The notes below the pieces were generated by a model. That model searched no databases, was not told the origin of the DNA, and saw only the letters and a program-made list of their open reading frames with translations. The translations under genes and the position numbers were made by a program. Shown piece by piece: positions 6,877-7,889 of a stretch of 7,889 bases of DNA; the stretch's first letter is position 1; each line of letters opens with the position of its first letter. The stretch comes from an uncultured beta proteobacterium (lineage in GTDB: Bacteria > Pseudomonadota > Gammaproteobacteria > Burkholderiales > Rhodocyclaceae), in the NCBI GenBank assembly GCA_903916205.1, contig CAIWVX010000197.1, positions 1-7,889 of the forward strand, in the 5' to 3' direction.

Positions 6877-7535
6877 TGGCTCATCGTGAGTATCTGTTTC
6901 CCCTATGGCTTCGGCTCTGGCACTGGACTAACGCGCTGCTGATTTTGATCCTGGCCGTTACCGGCCTCAGTCTGCACTTTGCTGATCCCGATCTGCCGTT
7001 GGTCGAATTTTCTTTGGCCGTGCGCCTCCATAACATCGCCGGTATATCACTGATCGCCGCCTATGCGTTCTTCGTCGTGGCTAATATCGTCAGTGGTAAC
7101 TGGTGGCAGTACGTTCCTCAACCGCCAGGCCTCCTGAAACGCGCCATTGAGCAAGCCAAGTGGTATGCTTTCGGGGTTTTTAAGGATGACCCGCATCCGC
7201 ACATTCCATCGAAGGCGGTCAACTTCAATGTCCTGCAAGCGATAACCTACTGGAATGTGATGTACCTGCTCATGCCGCTCATCGCACTGAGCGGACTTGC
7301 TTATTTTTACCCGGAAATAGCACCGGATACCGTCTTCGGCTTTGACGGTTTACTGGTCGTCGCCATCATTCACTATCTGACAGCGGTGGCTATCCTGTTG
7401 TTTTTGATGACGCACATTTATCTATGCACCACCGGTAAAACCGTCGGGGCAATGTTCAAGATGATGATTACCGGAAGTTGGCCATACTGGGCTACCAAAA
7501 GTACTTATCCGAGGAATACGACCAAGAAAGACTAA
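6876..7535 (+). CDS. Di-heme cytochrome b, cytochrome b561/FdnI/HydC-like membrane subunit
   Basis: Inner-membrane cytochrome b of 219 residues that most likely exchanges electrons with the quinone pool and passes them to, or takes them from, the heptaheme partner. Four hydrophobic helices lie at about 18-36, 50-72, 122-145 and 160-183. Candidate b-heme ligands are H16 (RLWHWTNA), H52 (RLHNIAG), H166 (IIHYL) and H180 (MTHIYL), the four-helix, two-heme pattern of the prokaryotic cytochrome b561 family (hydrogenase and formate dehydrogenase b subunits). The ribosome site AGAGGAAG is at 6863-6870, inside the end of the preceding gene. No hydrogenase or dehydrogenase catalytic subunit is nearby, so the multiheme protein is the natural partner. 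The hydrophilic C-terminal end overlaps a second coding-like frame. Confidence 0.9.
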   Translation: MAHREYLFPLWLRLWHWTNALLILILAVTGLSLHFADPDLPLVEFSLAVRLHNIAGISLIAAYAFFVVANIVSGNWWQYVPQPPGLLKRAIEQAKWYAFGVFKDDPHPHIPSKAVNFNVLQAITYWNVMYLLMPLIALSGLAYFYPEIAPDTVFGFDGLLVVAIIHYLTAVAILLFLMTHIYLCTTGKTVGAMFKMMITGSWPYWATKSTYPRNTTKKD

Positions 7536-7633
7536 AGATCAACAAGCTAAATTGGTTAATAGTCGTGGGCTTTTGCATCTCAGGCTTAAGTTTTATGGCA
7601 ATGATTGCCTACAGTGCGGAGGTTTTACGGTGA
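7478..7633 (+). CDS. Small single-helix membrane peptide overlapping the cytochrome b gene (start uncertain)
   Basis: A frame offset from cytochrome b reads a protein-like sequence of up to 51 residues: a charged N-terminal part (GYQKYLSEEYDQERLKINK) followed by one hydrophobic helix (LNWLIVVGFCISGLSFMAMIAY) and SAEVLR before a TGA at 7631. I do not recognise it. There is no ATG before the helix. TTG at 7478 and CTG at 7487 are candidate starts, the latter 9 nt after GGAAG; a -1 ribosomal shift from the end of cytochrome b is another possible route. Its place directly after cytochrome b suggests an accessory subunit of the quinone module. That role is inference. Confidence 0.5.
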   Translation: MAILGYQKYLSEEYDQERLKINKLNWLIVVGFCISGLSFMAMIAYSAEVLR

Positions 7634-7743
7634 CGAATCCAGGTCAATCTGAAGAGCCAGTAAAACAACTCCCACCTAAGACTGACGAAAACACTGAGCA
7701 GATAACCCGAAGCGGCGACCCAGACACTAAAAAGGTGCTGTAA
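7630..7743 (+). CDS. 37-residue hydrophilic peptide, start coupled to the preceding stop
   Basis: Starts at GTG 7630, which overlaps the TGA of the small membrane peptide (GTGA), with GGAGG at 7618-7622, 7 nt upstream. The product begins MTNPGQSEEPVKQLPPKTD and ends GDPDTKKVL. It is rich in Pro, Glu, Asp, Lys and Thr, with no signal peptide, cysteine or heme site, and is probably disordered. A longer TTG-start reading from 7552 in this frame lacks a ribosome site, and its first half is not protein-like. The function is unknown. It may be the second half of the membrane peptide, separated from it by a frameshift. Confidence 0.45.
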   Translation: MTNPGQSEEPVKQLPPKTDENTEQITRSGDPDTKKVL

Positions 7744-7770
7744 GTTCCGAACGGGGTGTCGACCTTTTTT
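7729..7770 (+). terminator. Candidate rho-independent terminator at the end of the EET operon
   Basis: AAAAAGGT (7729-7736) can pair with ACCTTTTT (7762-7769), ending in a run of six T. The loop of about 25 nt contains the stop of the 37-residue peptide. The stem is AT-rich and the loop long, so the terminator would be weak, but its position after the last small gene is fitting. Confidence 0.35.
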
Positions 7771-7829
7771 GAGTAAATTGGGTGAATAATGGACTTGCTG
7801 GCTAGAGATTCCAGCGAATAGGGGACGTA

Positions 7830-7889
7830 ATGACTGCTTCAATTCTCGATCGCATGATCGCAAATGGCTCGACAGCGATTCCAATTTCA
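7830..7889 (+). CDS. Start of an unidentified gene, cut by the right window edge
   Basis: ATG at 7830 follows an AGGGG ribosome site at about 7820-7824 and opens a frame that stays open for 20 codons to the window end (MTASILDRMIANGSTAIPIS). There is an in-frame stop upstream at 7803. The 5' context GGGGACGTAATG resembles the decaheme gene's GGGGAGGACGTAATG. Too short to identify. Confidence 0.5.
   Translation, partial: MTASILDRMIANGSTAIPIS

Noticed and set aside
1..7889. CRISPR arrays, tRNA/rRNA genes, insertion sequences or prophage genes
   Set aside because: No direct repeat arrays, RNA gene signatures, transposase or phage motifs were seen on either strand.

Overview
The window looks like a chromosomal segment of a Gram-negative proteobacterium carrying a porin-cytochrome extracellular electron transfer (EET) locus. 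The protein families (an MtrA/MtoA/PioA decaheme cytochrome next to an MtrB/PioB outer-membrane barrel, and a NarX-type kinase with a LuxR-type regulator) and the moderate GC content suggest a betaproteobacterium, perhaps an iron-oxidising Gallionellaceae or Nitrosomonadales member. That placement is inference from family resemblance, not from a database search.

Layout, all on the + strand: (1) 1-1773, a membrane sensor histidine kinase cut by the left window edge; (2) 1770-2420, its response regulator, overlapping by 4 nt; (3) 2421-2612, a regulatory gap with a perfect 14-bp palindrome that matches the inverted-heptad type of site bound by BvgA-like regulators; (4) 2613-3593, a decaheme periplasmic cytochrome with 10 CXXCH motifs; (5) 3613-5727, the MtrB/PioB-type barrel; (6) 5728-5895, an intergenic stretch rich in overlapping inverted repeats; (7) 5896-6876, a heptaheme cytochrome c with a C-terminal membrane anchor; (8) 6876-7535, a four-helix cytochrome b, overlapping by 1 nt; (9) about 7478-7633, a previously uncalled small single-helix membrane peptide, followed by 7630-7743, a 37-residue hydrophilic peptide whose start overlaps its stop (GTGA); (10) a weak terminator candidate and the first 20 codons of a further gene (7830 to the window end).

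How it may work: the decaheme protein would sit inside the barrel as a conductive plug across the outer membrane. The heptaheme protein and cytochrome b would form an inner-membrane module exchanging electrons with the quinone pool, in the place where CymA (NapC/NirT type) sits in Shewanella. No surface cytochrome of the MtrC/OmcA type is present in the window. The sequence does not show whether electrons flow outward (metal reduction) or inward (Fe(II) oxidation). The kinase/regulator pair, with a periplasmic Cache-type sensor, is the obvious candidate controller of the locus.

The most interesting points are the split heptaheme/cytochrome b module coupled to MtrAB, the BvgA-like palindrome upstream of the decaheme gene, and the pair of tiny overlapping genes after cytochrome b.
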